Source of the DNA: Engraulis encrasicolus
Lineage: Eukaryota; Chordata; Actinopteri; Clupeiformes; Engraulidae
Direction: 5' to 3'
DNA: 64,000 nt
NCBI RefSeq assembly: GCF_034702125.1
Contig: NC_085859.1
Span: 6,174,985-6,238,984 of the forward strand
The translations under genes were made by a program, and so were the position numbers. Positions 12,347-24,060 of this stretch are shown piece by piece (position 1 is the first letter of the stretch; the number at the start of each line of letters is the position of its first letter). The notes beneath the pieces are model-generated. The model had not been told where the DNA came from, ran no database searches, and was given only the letters and a program-made list of their open reading frames with translations.

Positions 12347-12928
12347 CTTTTTATGACTCCACTCTGCCGTAGCTGTGATCGTGTCATGGCCTTTATGATC
12401 ATCTACCATACACAGAAGACAGATGCAACTCTGGTCGGTGCGACAGAATATTTCAAAAACCTTCTTATGACGAGGACAGACCATCTCCTGTAGCTGGCCT
12501 GTGGCATCGATCATGTTGTGATTTCTACCTTTAAGTTCGTTGTGAGCTTTCAGGTGATTGTCACAGTACGACATCACACACTCCAGACAGGACTTGACAG
12601 CTTTGAGTTTTCTGCTGGTGCAGACGTCACACGCTTTGTCTCCAGGTCCAGCAGCACATTCAACAGGAGCTGTAGTTTGTATTCTGCTCTTCCTCATCTG
12701 ATCCACGAGCTCAGAGAAAACATGATTCTTCTTTAAAACAGGTCTTGGAGCGAAAGTTTCTCTGCACTGGGGACAGCTGTAAACGCCCTTCACTTCCTTA
12801 TCCCAAAAGGTGTCAATACAATCCAAACAGAAATTGTGTCCACAGTTAAGAGTCGCAGGATTATTCAGAAGATCTAAACAAACTGGACACATGAAAATGT
12901 CCTGGTTACTTGCCATCGCTTCTGCCAT
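12347..12928 (-). CDS. TRIM A exon 1: RING finger and two B-boxes
   Basis: Open 194-codon exon. A C3HC4 RING spans about residues 14-60 (CPVCLDLL, CGHNFCLDC, CPQC), B-box 1 about 100-140 (CDVCTSRK..CLECVMSYC..H) and B-box 2 about 151-190 (CPRH...CLLCMVDDHKGH). RING fingers recruit ubiquitin E2 enzymes; B-boxes help TRIM assembly. The first Met (MAEAMASNQDIFMCP) fits the usual finTRIM start. The exon ends at AAG/GCAAGA, a GC-type donor, where copy B has GT. The remaining exons are damaged (see the gene entry). Confidence 0.85.
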
Positions 12929-13517
12929 TTTCTTCAGTATTTAGCGACAGGTAGGCGACGACGTGCAACAGCTCTCCAGTGCAACTCAAGATTAGTTTAG
13001 TTTTTACCTGTGGCGCTCCCAACTTCCTGGATGTGAGTGGTGTATTCATCAGAGCCGTTTATAGATATCTATATACGGCTCTGGTATTCATGGAGTACTG
13101 CTACCATCTAGTGGACACATGTAGTAATGCAAGTTCATTAGAGAATGCAACATAAATGCTATTACAGAATTCCCCCATTTTTACCTCTGCTAGTAGGCCT
13201 ACTATATTTTCTAGGTTCCAGGTGCCTTTTCACAATCTCTGCCTCTACTTCCACCTTTTCTAATCTGTCTGTCGGTCGTTTAGGCATCAACAGTAGTCAA
13301 ATTAAAATTCAACATTTTGTGTTTTTTCCCCCACACCTGGGCCACATGCAGTCATGTTTGTTAATATGTGTTTACAGAACAAACTGATACAAAGGTAAGG
13401 GAAGAAAAGTGTCAGCATAGGCCTACTGTAGAATACATCTCCGTGTGTGAAGGCTACCTACAATATTCCTTCCTAACTGACTACATTATATAACTGTATA
13501 ACTATAAATATATTTAT

Positions 13518-13810
13518 GGGGCAGTCATGGATAAGTGGTTAGGGTGTCAGACTTGTTGCCGGTTCAACTCCTGACCCGCGAGGTTGGTGGGGAGAGTAAT
13601 TAACCAGTGCTCTCCCCCATCCTCCTCCATGACTGAGGTACCCTGAGCATGGTACCGTCCCGCCGCACTGCTCCCTTGGCGCGCCATTGAGACTGCCCCC
13701 TTGCATGGGTGAGGCATAAATGCAATTTCGTTGTATGTAGTGTGCAGTGATCACTTGTGTGCGATGGAGAGATTTGTCACAATGACAATGGGAGTTGAAG
13801 TTTCTATGTA
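13518..13810 (+). mobile_element. tRNA-derived SINE
   Basis: Opens with a tRNA-like head: A-box-like 'ggataagtggttagg' and B-box-like 'ggttcaactcc'. The body matches the reverse complement of 19337-19680 over most of its length (shared 'gaggtaccctgagcatggta', 'aggcataaatgcaatttcg'). Confidence 0.85.
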
Positions 13811-14250
13811 TAAAGTAATTTCTAAGTCAGTTCACCAGGACAAGTTTCTTTTTATAGCAGTTTGTTTAAGTGACACCTTCATGTGATGTGATTGTTGAGG
13901 ATGCCCATCATTTTTGGAAAATCTCAATTTAAACCCTACATAATATGCAACACATCGCAAATCACAATTTAAACCCTACATAATATGCAACACATCGCAA
14001 CACAGCAAATGTAACAAATCTCAAACCCCAATTTCTCCTGTGCATAAATAATTACAGTATTGTAGCGTCAAGGCCCCCTGGAGTGGACTGTATGTTTCCC
14101 AATATGATTCCCTCTCTGTCTGTGTCCGTGTGTCCGTGTGTCCGTGCGCGCGCGTGAATCCCACTCCCTCGTGTCTTCTAGAATTCTGTGCCATTCAGTT
14201 TTGGGATTTGTTTTGATTGGGGAGAGGTTGTCTGTGCGAGAATAACTAAG
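13811..14250. other. Non-coding, no gene recognised
   Basis: Holds a 44-bp two-copy tandem ('atttaaaccctacataatat', about 13927-14000), which also resembles 1275-1310. Otherwise nothing recognised. Confidence 0.5.
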
Positions 14251-14254
14251 GGAT

Positions 14255-14427
14255 TAGATAGGACAGGTATTGATAAGGGGTGGACTTAATAATTAAGGGA
14301 TTAGATAGGACAGGTATTGATAAGGGGTGGGGTTATAGGACAGGTATTGATAAGGGGTGGGCTTATAGGGCAGGTATTGATAAGGGGTGGGGTTATAAGA
14401 CAGGTATTGATAAGGGGTGGGCTTATC
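14255..14427. repeat. Minisatellite, about 30-bp unit, 5 copies
   Basis: Five units built on 'acaggtattgataaggggtg' with variable spacers. The TPYQYLSY-type frame across it is a repeat artefact. Confidence 0.9.
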
Positions 14428-14663
14428 CATCAGGGTTCCAAGATGCTCAGTAACGTTTAATAAGAGCAGACAAGATTTCAATAGAGGGCAGACGTGTGAA
14501 CGTGTAATGGGGAGTTTAGTTTATTGTAAGTGAGTAGTTTAGTGTTTATTGTCTTCTTGGGGGACACGCCCTTTTGTCCGCATTAGAGTGTGAGAGGGCA
14601 GGAAATAAAAGAAGATCATTTGTATTCGCTGCCGTCACCCTTTGGCTACAGCTCAGCGCTACA

Positions 14664-15155
14664 CTGCCCTACAATTTCAGAACGCAGTATAATTCAAAAT
14701 GGCAAACTGAGAAAAAAGGCTTTAAAGTTTCCTTTCTGGCCACGCAACTGTGTTGGAGGTAAAGTGGTGATGACACTTCCATATAATACTTTTTTATGGT
14801 GGAAATTTATGCACACAAGAAAAAAAGAAAAATTCTTTTCTCATTCTCATTACTTTTTAGCTGAAAAAATCATTATACTGCGTTCTGTTGTGGTATTACT
14901 GTCTACACCAAAACCACGGTGTCAATGGAGAAGTGCAGTATAATGCGCATTATACTGCGTTCTTGGCTAGTACGACGTAACCTCCTAAAACCAAAAAGTG
15001 CAGTATAATCAGTTTTTATCGTTTTTTTCTGAAACGGGACCAAGTTGGACCAAAAAATGTTAACACAAGAAAAAGAAGGTATTTTGAAGCCAATTTCCGG
15101 TCTAAACCCATTTTCGACAATTTTCAAGATACTGCGTTCTGATATTGTAGGGCAG
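14664..15155. mobile_element. 492-bp MITE with TACA flanks
   Basis: Starts CTGCCCTACAATTTCAGAACG and ends with its near reverse complement. TACA occurs on both sides (14660-14663, 15156-15159). It also contains several internal inverted copies of AGAACGCAGTATAAT. Confidence 0.75.
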
Positions 15156-15484
15156 TACAGTAGACTTTAATTATTGCCCCCCCTGCCCAACCCCCCCCCC
15201 AACCCTCCCCCTAATTTGGGACAGAGATGAGACCACTTCTTTTAATCACCACTACAGCACAAGATTACATTATGAATGAAAAGACCAAAGAGTCTAGGTT
15301 TGGTTATTTGCATTTCAAATTTATTCAACTTTATTCTGAACGAAGTCACAGTGACATCAATCTTGCCTGAGACTACCCAGAATGCAACAGCAGATGGTCT
15401 TGCACTGACGCTAACTTCAGATATGCAGTAGGCACCACAGACATGGGCATTCCTGACGATGTCCTCAGTCCAGTCAGTAGTTTA

Positions 15485-16745
15485 CAGTATTTGCCTACTG
15501 CTTGAACACTATAGGCTGATGCTTAGACAAAAATAGCATATTGTTAAGTTGTTGGTAACATAACTTAAACACAGTATGCCGTACCTTAAACAAAAGTTCT
15601 GCTTAACACTGTTGCAGCAATTCAGCAACACACGTTTTGCTTTATGCTACACACTTGCTCATGGTCACTGCACACTTTTTCCTTCATAAGACACTCCATT
15701 AAAAAATGAACACTCATCATATCATTGGGAAAACACATCCGCTAGAAAAACAAAACACACTGGATGTATGACAAGATTTAGGCACCGACAATAAAACACA
15801 TGCTTTCAAAATTAACCACTATTCTGCCAGTTACAAAGTTGCATTCTTTATATTACATTGCACTTATTTTATTTCGTATCTATTTGTTTTACTTTGATGG
15901 CTACTTTGCTAAATTCACACCTTCCTACACTCAAACAAAACAACAAATAGCACAACGGTACTAAAGAGTAGAATATGGAGTGACATTGACTGACTCACGT
16001 TCTGTAAAACCTACCCTGATGGCAGGAGTAGCCTTTTATCTTCATCATCACATGTTAGGTATGAACATGATAGTTTGTAGAAATACACATAATAGTAGAT
16101 GTCAGCTGCATATTGTGTCTGGAAATGTATTGTACTTCGTTACTTTACTGTAAGCAAACCTCATACCTCATACCCAAACAACAAAATGTTTTTCATTACA
16201 GCATGTTGACGTCAACCACATATTTATATCATATTTAGATGTTTGAAAATGTGTGAATATACGTAATAGGCTACACAAAAAAATGGTTCATACTGTAAGC
16301 TCACATACACACTGTTGTGTTGAGAGTGATGTACTGTTTAAGATATTTTGCTTCAGTTTACTGTAATGTCCTGTACTGTAAGGTGCAGTTGTGTAATGTA
16401 CAGTATTGAATTTTGGGGTCTTGTGAAGATGTACATTCTGTGAGTCTGAATAGACTGGTACAAAAAGAAAGACTGCTGTGTTTTGTATAAAGTAGACAAC
16501 TGTTTTCACGTTGATCTAATTTGTTTTCTCATTTGGTGCTAATGTGTCTTTTGACATGAAAGTGAGGTTTTGACAAAAGATTGCTGAGTTTTTCTGGCAA
16601 TGTTAAGGTTTTGATAGCAGAGTTTCATGTTGGCATATATGTGCAGGGTTTATCTCCAAGTGTTGAGAGTTTTTGGTTTGTGTGTAGAGTTTTGACTCTA
16701 TGAGCCAAATTTTGCAAATTGTGTGCAAGCAGTAGGCAAAAACTG
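15485..16745. mobile_element. 1.26-kb TA-flanked non-autonomous element
   Basis: Inverted ends CAGT(A/T)TTTGCCTACTGCTTG with TA on both sides (15483-15484, 16746-16747). The flanking DNA is a duplicate of 11000-11170, where the site is uninterrupted ('gtagtttaatgtcttg'). This confirms both ends. No transposase-like frame. TA duplication suggests a Tc1/mariner/pogo-type helper. Confidence 0.9.
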
Positions 16746-16978
16746 TAATGTCTTGTAACAACAAACAAACATCATATGCCTCAGGAACAGCCTCTTTCCT
16801 CTCAAAATTGCATAATAAGTGTACTTTTCAGAATCTCTCATTTTTATGACTAACTTTTCGATGCAGTGCGTCTTCATCAGAGTCAAAAAGGCTGACTTTG
16901 TGCTCCATATGTTCCCAATCACAGGCATGCCCACATGCACAACATCTTCACTGATGATCCAGTAGCTAACCAAAACCC

Positions 16979-17099
<121 letters not shown>

Positions 17100-17138
17100 C
17101 TGAATGGTCCACAGGAGCAGCATTCACCTGTTGGAACC

Positions 17139-17665
17139 TCACAACAGCCTCACTGATGATCCATCATATACCCAAAATGCAAACCCAGGGTAGAGTGTGT
17201 GTGTGAATGTGGTGTGGACTCTGTGCAGGAGGGTCATTGTGTCTCCCCTGATGCTGTAGAAGGCCAGAGTTCCTGCCCTGTGATCCACATACACTCCTAT
17301 TCTGGAGCTGGCCACTAGAGGGAGTTTAGTCTCTTCACTATTGTGTATGAAAGAGGAGCTGGAGCTGCAGAGGTCCAGCATCCAGGAATGATCATTATAT
17401 CCAAACCTATCATCATCATCACCTCCTTTCCTGCTGATGCTTTTATATGACACTGCTACACCAACATACTCTTCAGCCCTCTCAACCTCCCAGTAGCAGC
17501 GTGCAGACACTCCCTCTCTACACAGCACCTGAGAACACACATCAATTGTGTCTGGATCAAAAGGAAATGGTATCGGGCCCCCTCTACACTCCACCCTCCT
17601 GTTCCCCTCAGACAGATGGAGGCCTGTGTGTGCTGTGTTTGGATCCAGAGTGAAACGACAGCAAT
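17139..17665 (-). pseudogene. TRIM B last exon: PRY-SPRY (B30.2)
   Basis: Open exon from CATCAG acceptor to TGA. PRY part: LDPNTAHTGLHLSEGNR; SPRY part: VLCREGVSARCYWEVE, DRFGYNDHSWMLDL, IGVYVDHRAGTLAFYSI and LYPGFAFWVYDGSSVRLL at the end. All core B30.2 motifs are present. It acts as target recognition domain in TRIM proteins. Confidence 0.9.
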
Positions 17666-17899
17666 CTGATGGAGGAGAAGATGAAAAGAAACAAGTGTTT
17701 AGTCGTGATAGCTGTGTGTGTATGTGTGTTTGGTGGTGGTGGGAGGTTAAGTGTGTGTGTGTGTGTGTGTGTGTGTGTAGGTAGAGTATATGTACTACAC
17801 TATGTGTATGTATGTGAGTAGTGTGGGCAGTACAAAGTGTGTATGTGTGTATGCACAGGTGTTTCTGTGTGTGTGTGTGTGTGTGTGTGCCCAACTCAC

Positions 17900-17956
17900 A
17901 CTGTAAGAAGTCCTCTCTGGTCACTGGTTCAGCAATAAGAGCCTGGCCATCAGACA
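17900..17956 (-). pseudogene. TRIM B exon before B30.2 (57 bp)
   Basis: 57-bp exon (SDGQALIAEPVTREDFLQ) whose last base plus the next exon forms a Tyr codon, giving the familiar ...EDFLQY junction. A GT tract lies about 10 bp after its donor. Confidence 0.8.
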
Positions 17957-17965
17957 CTGAGACAG

Positions 17966-18105
17966 AAAACATCACATTGGCCTAAATAAGTGTGTCAACA
18001 CCACAATATGAAAACATCACATTGGCCTAAATAAGTACATCAACACCACAATATGAAAACATCACATTGGCCTAAATAAGTGTGTCAACACCACAATATG
18101 CTCCA
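17966..18105. repeat. Minisatellite, 45-bp unit, 3 copies
   Basis: Three units containing 'catcacattggcctaaataa' and 'caacaccacaatatg'. Confidence 0.9.
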
Positions 18106-18109
18106 CATT

Positions 18110-18478
18110 CAATAGACCAGTGGAGATCACATGACAACGTGACACGACAGGGTGTTACCGCACAAATACACCTACCGCGACAAGAGCGAGGCGAGCGACG
18201 GAAGTAATTGACTTTGTATTGAGTCGCGAGACAAAAGCGATTCTGGAGACTAGAGCGATTTGCGCGACGAGCGCGGCAGTTTGAAGTTGAGTCCTTTCAA
18301 ATGTCTATGACGTGGTTCAGCGACAAGCCGCGACAGTCAATGACTGTATAGAGGTCAGTGACCACAGCCAATGGGAATGCTTGAATGCTTTGCCTTCTGC
18401 CTGTATGGACATACTGTAGTCTCTTGAATCGCGCGTATCGCTCTGTCGCTTGAATCGCATTGCACCTGGTCTATTCAT
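18110..18478. mobile_element. MITE with AATAGACCAG ends, GCGA-rich
   Basis: The ends 'caatagaccagtg' and 'cacctggtctattc' are inverted copies. The interior is rich in GCGAC/GCGAG motifs, like the elements at 22.4-22.7 kb and 36.0-36.3 kb. No duplication defined. Confidence 0.55.
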
Positions 18479-18699
18479 TTTGTCATGATTGACCAAAATC
18501 TGACATGGACTGTCTTGACTTGACTTGACATTCTTCATATACTTCCTGTGAAGATTAAGATCATTTGATGTTAATATAATAAATACACTTTTTTACATCT
18601 GTGATTCAGAGAGTTATGCTTTACTGGAAAGTACAGCTTGGTTTAGCAGATCAAAACTCTAAGATCATTGGGCTGCCCACAGCAAAAGTAACGGCGGGT

Positions 18700-19330
18700 A
18701 ACTAGCAGAGGTGGCGTGGAACGTTTGTAAACCTCCCTCCCAAAGCCTCATACAGTGTTGATGCCGTTGGGCTGAGGAACTGGTCCTTTAGTCTAAAGAT
18801 ATCGTACTGCGCCTCCCATTGCCGGACCGTTGTAGTTGACAAGGTGACAGGTTTGCATCCCCGGGGACTGTGCAAGAAGACTTCTGTCACACAAACCTAT
18901 TCTAGGAGCTCACAAAAAGAGCCATTACCCTCAAGTAGGTATTTCAGAGTTCCCTTCTTTAACCACAACAAAATTAAACATTCCTTCAAACATCAGTCAA
19001 TTCTTCTGTTGAATCAGTCTTAAAACCCCTTAAGACACGGCATTATAAATTAGCTGTTACCAGAATGGCAATGACCAAGTCGTAATGTATTACTAAAGGC
19101 CCTGTGCACCGTCATAGTAGTGTAGTACTAGAGTAGTTAACTTTCAATGTCTATTACAGCGTGCCACAGGAGGTACTGCGTGCATTAAGGGCTACGACTG
19201 TATGTATAGTGTTATCACTGCACGATGCCAATGTCTTCAAATGATGTGGTTTGTATGTATGCCTGTAGCTCTGCATGCTTTTATTTTGTCAGCTAGTGCT
19301 TACGCATGTGGAGCATGACACACGTGCAAT
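18700..19330. other. Intronic, non-coding, nothing recognised
   Basis: No motif or repeat that I can name. Confidence 0.4.
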
Positions 19331-19336
19331 AGTTTT

Positions 19337-19685
19337 GTGATGCTGTGTGTAAAAAAAAAAAAAAAAAGTGAAAGCCCATTGGGAAACTCCAACTCCCATT
19401 GGCATTGTGACACAGCACTCCACAGCACACAAGTGAACACTGCACACTGCACACAACGAAATTGCATTTATGCCTCATCCGTGCAAGGGATGCCCTTAGT
19501 GGCGCCCCATTGGGAGCAGTGCGGTGGGACGGTACCATGCTCAGGGTACCTCAGTCATGGAGGAGGATGGGGGAGAGCACTGGTTGATTACTCCCCCCAC
19601 CAACCTGGCGGGTCGGGAGTCGAACCGTCAACCTCTGGGATGCAAGTCTGACACCCTAACCGCTCACCCATGACTGTCATGTATG
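19337..19685 (-). mobile_element. tRNA-derived SINE, inverted copy
   Basis: Minus-strand copy of the SINE at 13.5 kb. It carries A-box-like 'gagcggttagg' and a good B-box 'ggttcgactcc'; its 3' end lies at the 15-bp homopolymer at 19350-19367. Confidence 0.85.
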
Positions 19686-19807
19686 TCATGCCTTAAACGA
19701 GTCTTGCTCAGGAATGCAACATGAATTTCAGTGCAAATTGACCAAGTACTATCGTATCATATTGTATCATATCATATATCGTATTAAGAGCCTCTAGCTT
19801 AAGACAT

Positions 19808-20155
19808 CTTACAGGGCAGCATCTCCTGTGAAACAGACAGGTAAAGACATCAGGGCAGCATCTCCTGTGAAACAGACAGGTAAAGACATCAGGGCAGCAT
19901 CTCCTGTGAAACAGACAGGTAAAGACATCAGGGCAGCATCTCCTGTGAAACAGGTAAAGACATCAGGGCAGCATCTCCTGTGAAACAGACAGGTAAAGAC
20001 ATCAGGGCAGCATCTCCTGTGAAACAGACAGGTAAAGACATCAGGGCAGCATCTCCTGTGAAACAGACAGGTAAAGACATCAGGGCAGCATCTCCTGTGA
20101 AACAGACAGGTAAAGACATCAGGGCAGCATCTCCTGTGAAACAGACAGGTAAAGA
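19808..20155. repeat. Minisatellite, 39-bp unit, 9 copies
   Basis: Nine near-identical units built on 'cagcatctcctgtgaaacag'; the fourth lacks 6 bp ('acagac'). Because 39 is a multiple of 3 the array is open in several frames on both strands, which explains the repetitive frames there. Confidence 0.95.
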
Positions 20156-20350
20156 TGAGGGTGCACTCTGCAGGTCCCTTAGTGGAGTGTGGATTGATTA
20201 CTGCAATGGCCTTTTTACTTGTCTCAATGACAAATACATCAAATGGCTTCAAGCTGCCAGGCTTCTGACCAGGACAAAGAAGTATGATCACATCATGTCA
20301 CTCCTGTTTTAGTCTCACTCCACTGGCTCCCAGTCTCCCAGTATGATTTA
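20156..20350 (+). mobile_element. L2-type LINE fragment (end of reverse transcriptase)
   Basis: The + frame reads WIDYCNGLFTCLNDKYIKWLQ then ...ARLLTRTKKYDHI, matching the VDYCNSLFTGLPNKTIKQLQ and ARVLTKTRKFDHI region of the LINE ORF at 60.4-63.2 kb. Interrupted by a stop; a relic. Confidence 0.8.
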
Positions 20351-20480
20351 GAATAGATAGATGTCAAATCCATCTGATGATTTTGACTGACTACATTTCC
20401 GTGCTACCGTGCTAGCAACTTTTTGCCATGTTTGAATTAAAGGCTGTGGAGGCTGTTAGAGGTCCTCAGTAATGACTTAC

Positions 20481-20540
20481 TGTCTGGTGGCAGGAGACCC
20501 TTACTGTCTGCTCTTCTGACTGGGAGTTCAGGATCAGTAT
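20481..20540 (-). pseudogene. TRIM B small linker exon (60 bp)
   Basis: CTGCAG acceptor and GTAAGT donor frame 60 bp (TDPELPVRRADSKGLLPPD). Phase is compatible with both neighbours, so it may be constitutive or skipped. I found no counterpart in copy A. Confidence 0.5.
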
Positions 20541-20638
20541 CTGCAGACCAAAACAGAGACACACATTCACCCACATGCATCACCAATGACTTGGGAGGTC
20601 TGGGCTGCAATGGATATATATTGACACATTCACGCATG

Positions 20639-20744
<106 letters not shown>

Positions 20745-20761
20745 CTGAGGTAGAGACTCAC

Positions 20762-20797
20762 ATTGTATGTTCTGGATGATCTGGAAATGTATCATAG
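20762..20797 (-). pseudogene. TRIM B exon 5 (36 bp)
   Basis: TTGTAG acceptor, GTGAGT donor; AMIHFQIIQNIQ. Same length as in copy A. Confidence 0.7.
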
Positions 20798-20905
20798 CTA
20801 CAAGAGAATACAAAGAGATCAAATATCAAATAGTCATGTATGATGTATCACATTAAACAGCTCATTGGCAATGCTGATGAGTTATAATGTCTAATTTTGT
20901 CAAAC

Positions 20906-21077
20906 CTGCTGCAGATATTTTGTCTATTTCCTGCTGGAAGACTGAATCTAATTTCTCCTCCAGCTGCATCTTCAGCGCAGACAACGATTCATTCAGGGGC
21001 TCCAAGGAGAAGCTTTGGCTGAAGGTCACGCTGGTTGAAGTTGTGCTGTAAGGCCTCCCAGTGATGGGCACAATGTT
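20906..21077 (-). pseudogene. TRIM B exon 4 (172 bp)
   Basis: Uninterrupted counterpart of the MITE-split exon of copy A, encoding NIVPITGRPYSTTSTSVTF ... LKMQLEEKLDSVFQQEIDK. Continues the coiled coil region. Confidence 0.8.
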
Positions 21078-21197
21078 CTGTACAGTGAAACACACATACT
21101 AGGGTGAAGTAGGCCTACTGACACGAGCCCTTGATCAGCAGGACATTAACAAGGCTGTATTGCCATAGTTTGAACTCTAAAAAGCAATGTTGCCTAC

Positions 21198-21431
21198 CTT
21201 GAGGAAATGGATCGGATCTTCTATCAGTGAAAGTTGCTTCATCTCAGCATCTGTCCTCTTCAGCTCAGCAATCTCCTGCTCCAGTCGCTTCAGGAGATCT
21301 TCAGCCAGACTGACCTCAGCCTTCTCCTGAGCTCTGATCAGCTCTGTCACCTCAGAGCGCCTTCTCTCAATGGAGCGGATCATCTCAGTAAACATCCTCT
21401 CACTCTCCTCCACTGCTGTCTCTTCACCAGA
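21198..21431 (-). pseudogene. TRIM B exon 3, coiled coil (234 bp)
   Basis: Open 78 codons, closely matching copy A exon 3 (SGEETAVEESERMFTEMIRS...). A short (CA)n lies just upstream of its acceptor. Confidence 0.85.
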
Positions 21432-21712
21432 CTGATGGCGTGCACACACGCACACACACACACACACGCACATAGCATTGTGACATTGTTTTTTTTAAGG
21501 ACAGGGAGACCTTCTTTGCTCAAAGTTGTCAATATGTCTCTCTAATGTATTTCTATGTGTAAATTCTGTAGCAATATTGATCAACTGGGTTGCAATGCCA
21601 TTGCTGAATTGTTTAACTGAGACTGAACCCAGACAAGCAATGCAAGTCTGGTTGTGAACGATAGTTCCCCTGACAAACAGCATTAGAGCTATGCTTGGGT
21701 CTCATAACTATG

Positions 21713-22093
21713 AGTGCGTTTATATGCAGTTCAGTATCCCGAATATGAGGCATATCCCGGTTATGATCATATTCGGGATAAGGTGTATATGAGCACAGAA
21801 CGTTACATGTATTTAGTCTACATTCTTGGCCGTTATAGAATTCTCTTCAAATGCGTGTAGCCTGGATACCAGCACCAGCATTCTATGGGAAACCCCTGTA
21901 TCCGGGATAAAGTGTGTACATGTGTCAGTATCCTGGCTTCTTTCGGAAAACTCCACCTAGCATATCCCGATTTCTCAGTATCCCAAATAAGGGCTTATTC
22001 GGGATACTGAAGTGTTTAGCTCAAACGCAAATTCAGGATACTTAGTATCCCGATCATATTCGGGATACTGAACGGCAAGTATATGCCCTGTAT
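21713..22093. mobile_element. MITE with TATCCCGAATATG repeats in TRIM B intron
   Basis: The outer ends 'ttcagtatcccgaatatg' and 'catattcgggatactgaac' are inverted copies, and the motif recurs internally in both orientations. Confidence 0.7.
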
Positions 22094-22153
22094 GATCTAA
22101 CTATATAACCAGAAACCTGCTGCAGACTGCCTTCTCCTCTGGTCAGTTCTCAC

Positions 22154-22249
22154 CTTGAGAGTCTCCACAGCCTTCCTCAGTTCCTGTAGCTCCTTCTCCT
22201 TCAACTGGATTATCTGCTGGCATCTCCTCTGGCTCTGCCCCAACTCCTC
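22154..22249 (-). pseudogene. TRIM B exon 2 (96 bp)
   Basis: Open 32-codon exon, EELGQSQRRCQQIIQLKEKE to KAVETLK. As in copy A, a longer frame across it is not the coding frame. Confidence 0.85.
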
Positions 22250-22389
22250 CTGTACCATCAAAGCAACATTTAGTGAATTGATACTTTATTTCTGGGGTTA
22301 TACTGTTGAGTGATGTGAAGTTGGCTGGTGGCAATTCTTTCCAAACAGTTCATAGAATGTAATGATTTACATTACACAACATAACATTG

Positions 22390-22690
22390 CATTTCGCAAA
22401 CACTTACGGTAGGGACACATAGGAGGCGAAGCAAGCGAAGCGAAGAGAGGCGAAATCCAGCCGTCCTCATGTCGTCACGGCGAATCAAATGAAATGGAAC
22501 AGTTATGTTGTTAATTTGATTGGGCCGCGGCAGGCGAATTCGCTCCTCATTTGCATGACATTAAACTTTCTTTAATAATTTCGTGTCGCTTCGCTCCTGT
22601 TCGCTTGCCATCGCCTCTCTCATAGGAATGAATGGCAAAGTTCGCAAATTCGCGTGTATGTTACGTTGCGGCTTTATCCAAAACAACTTA
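22390..22690. mobile_element. GCGAAGC-rich MITE-like repeat
   Basis: Inverted GCGAAGCG/CGCTTCGC motifs at both ends (about 22425-22460 and 22585-22615). Ends and duplication not resolved. Confidence 0.45.
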
Positions 22691-23149
22691 CAATTGAGCA
22701 AAGGTGTCAAAGGCACAACACATGCCGTAGGTCAATTACACCATTTACTCCATTTGTGCCTAACAGGATAAAGTAGTGAATGCTAACCCTAGATATACAA
22801 GTAGTAGGCCTATGTTTGGCAAACTTTCAGCCGCCCAGCAGCTGAAGCTATAAAGGGAGCTCCAGAGTCAAGATGTTTTCTGTCTTTATTCAGTTTTCAT
22901 TATCCTACCAAATGGTTAAAACGTCAGTTGGGGTTAAATTGTTAATTAATACAGAATTAAAGTAGAGTGCACACACTGACACAACATGGCCAATCTGATC
23001 TCAGTTGACACTGGCGGTCAATGTTTTACAGAATGACTGATGTTGGATATGTTACCTAATAAACTCTATAGTTTGCCTCATTAATGGGACAGGAAGTCAT
23101 CCATAGAAATAGTGTATTTTCTTCTATTTATCATATACATATAAAGCCA

Positions 23150-23330
23150 CGGGGTTTAGTGTAATAATGAGTCATGAATTCCTACTACAGTGTAAAAAAA
23201 AATGATATCATGATAACCTAAATAGGCTAGTTCATTTAAAATGATATGATGATAACCTAGGCTAGTTCATTTATAAATGACATCATGATAACCTACATAG
23301 GCTAGTTAATTTATTCTGATATAGGCTACA
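23150..23330. repeat. Three-copy tandem repeat, about 45-50 bp
   Basis: Unit contains 'atgataacctaaataggcta' with variants. Confidence 0.7.
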
Positions 23331-23560
23331 CTGCAATGCAATGGCGACAGCATGGTTTAACTTAAATCAAGTTCACCAACTGCCTCAGAATATTCTAAGT
23401 TAGGCTAATGTAAATCTTAATTGTAAATTGTGTGGAATTGTGTGTTTTTTTAACACAAAGTTGCAATTCAAAGCTTAACACGGCTAGAGTAAGAATTTAC
23501 ATTGATTTGGAAGTCTGAGACCGGTGGTAGGCTATTTTCTACAGTTTAGGCTACTCTTAC

Positions 23561-23880
23561 CTTTTTCTGACTCCACTCTGCCATGGCTGTGTTTGTGTTG
23601 GGATCTTTATCATCTTCCATCATACACAAATAGTGTGTGCAATTGTGAGCTTTCAAATGAGTGCCACATACGATAATACGATACACTCCAGACAGGACTT
23701 GACGGCTTTGATCTTCCTCCCTTGTTTCCCCACGTGCTCGCTTGCTTCTACCGCGCTAAAACAGCATTTAATTCCTGGATGGAAGGAGACAGGCTGTGGT
23801 GTATTCATGAAGTACTGCTGCCATCTAGTGGCTATGTTTAGTAAGACATAGCAGCGTGCATTCCATTACAGAATCCTCTT
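23561..23880 (-). pseudogene. TRIM B exon 1 remnant
   Basis: Keeps the 3' edge of the B-box exon (donor AAAAAG/GTAAGAG) and the 5' flank shared with the other copies, but RING, B-box 1 and the start codon are deleted. Confidence 0.75.
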
Positions 23881-24060
23881 ATTTCAGTGGATCTCTGAAC
23901 AAACTACTATAATAAGTATTCATTGATTATAGAGATTGATTCTAGATTTTTTGTCTACACAGTGCCCTCAAGGACATGCAAGAAAGTCAATTGAATTCAT
24001 TTCCTAGTTGATGTGACAGAAAGGGGGGCATTTTACCACACTTGAACTTCACTTATTTAA

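Noticed and set aside
13518..13600. tRNA gene
   Set aside because: Has A- and B-box-like words but no cloverleaf; it is the head of a SINE that also occurs at 19.3-19.7 kb.
19337..19651. 104-codon + frame
   Set aside because: Lies wholly in an inverted SINE.
19808..20155. CRISPR-like regular repeat array
   Set aside because: The 39-bp units are contiguous with no unique spacers, and the host is a vertebrate; a minisatellite.
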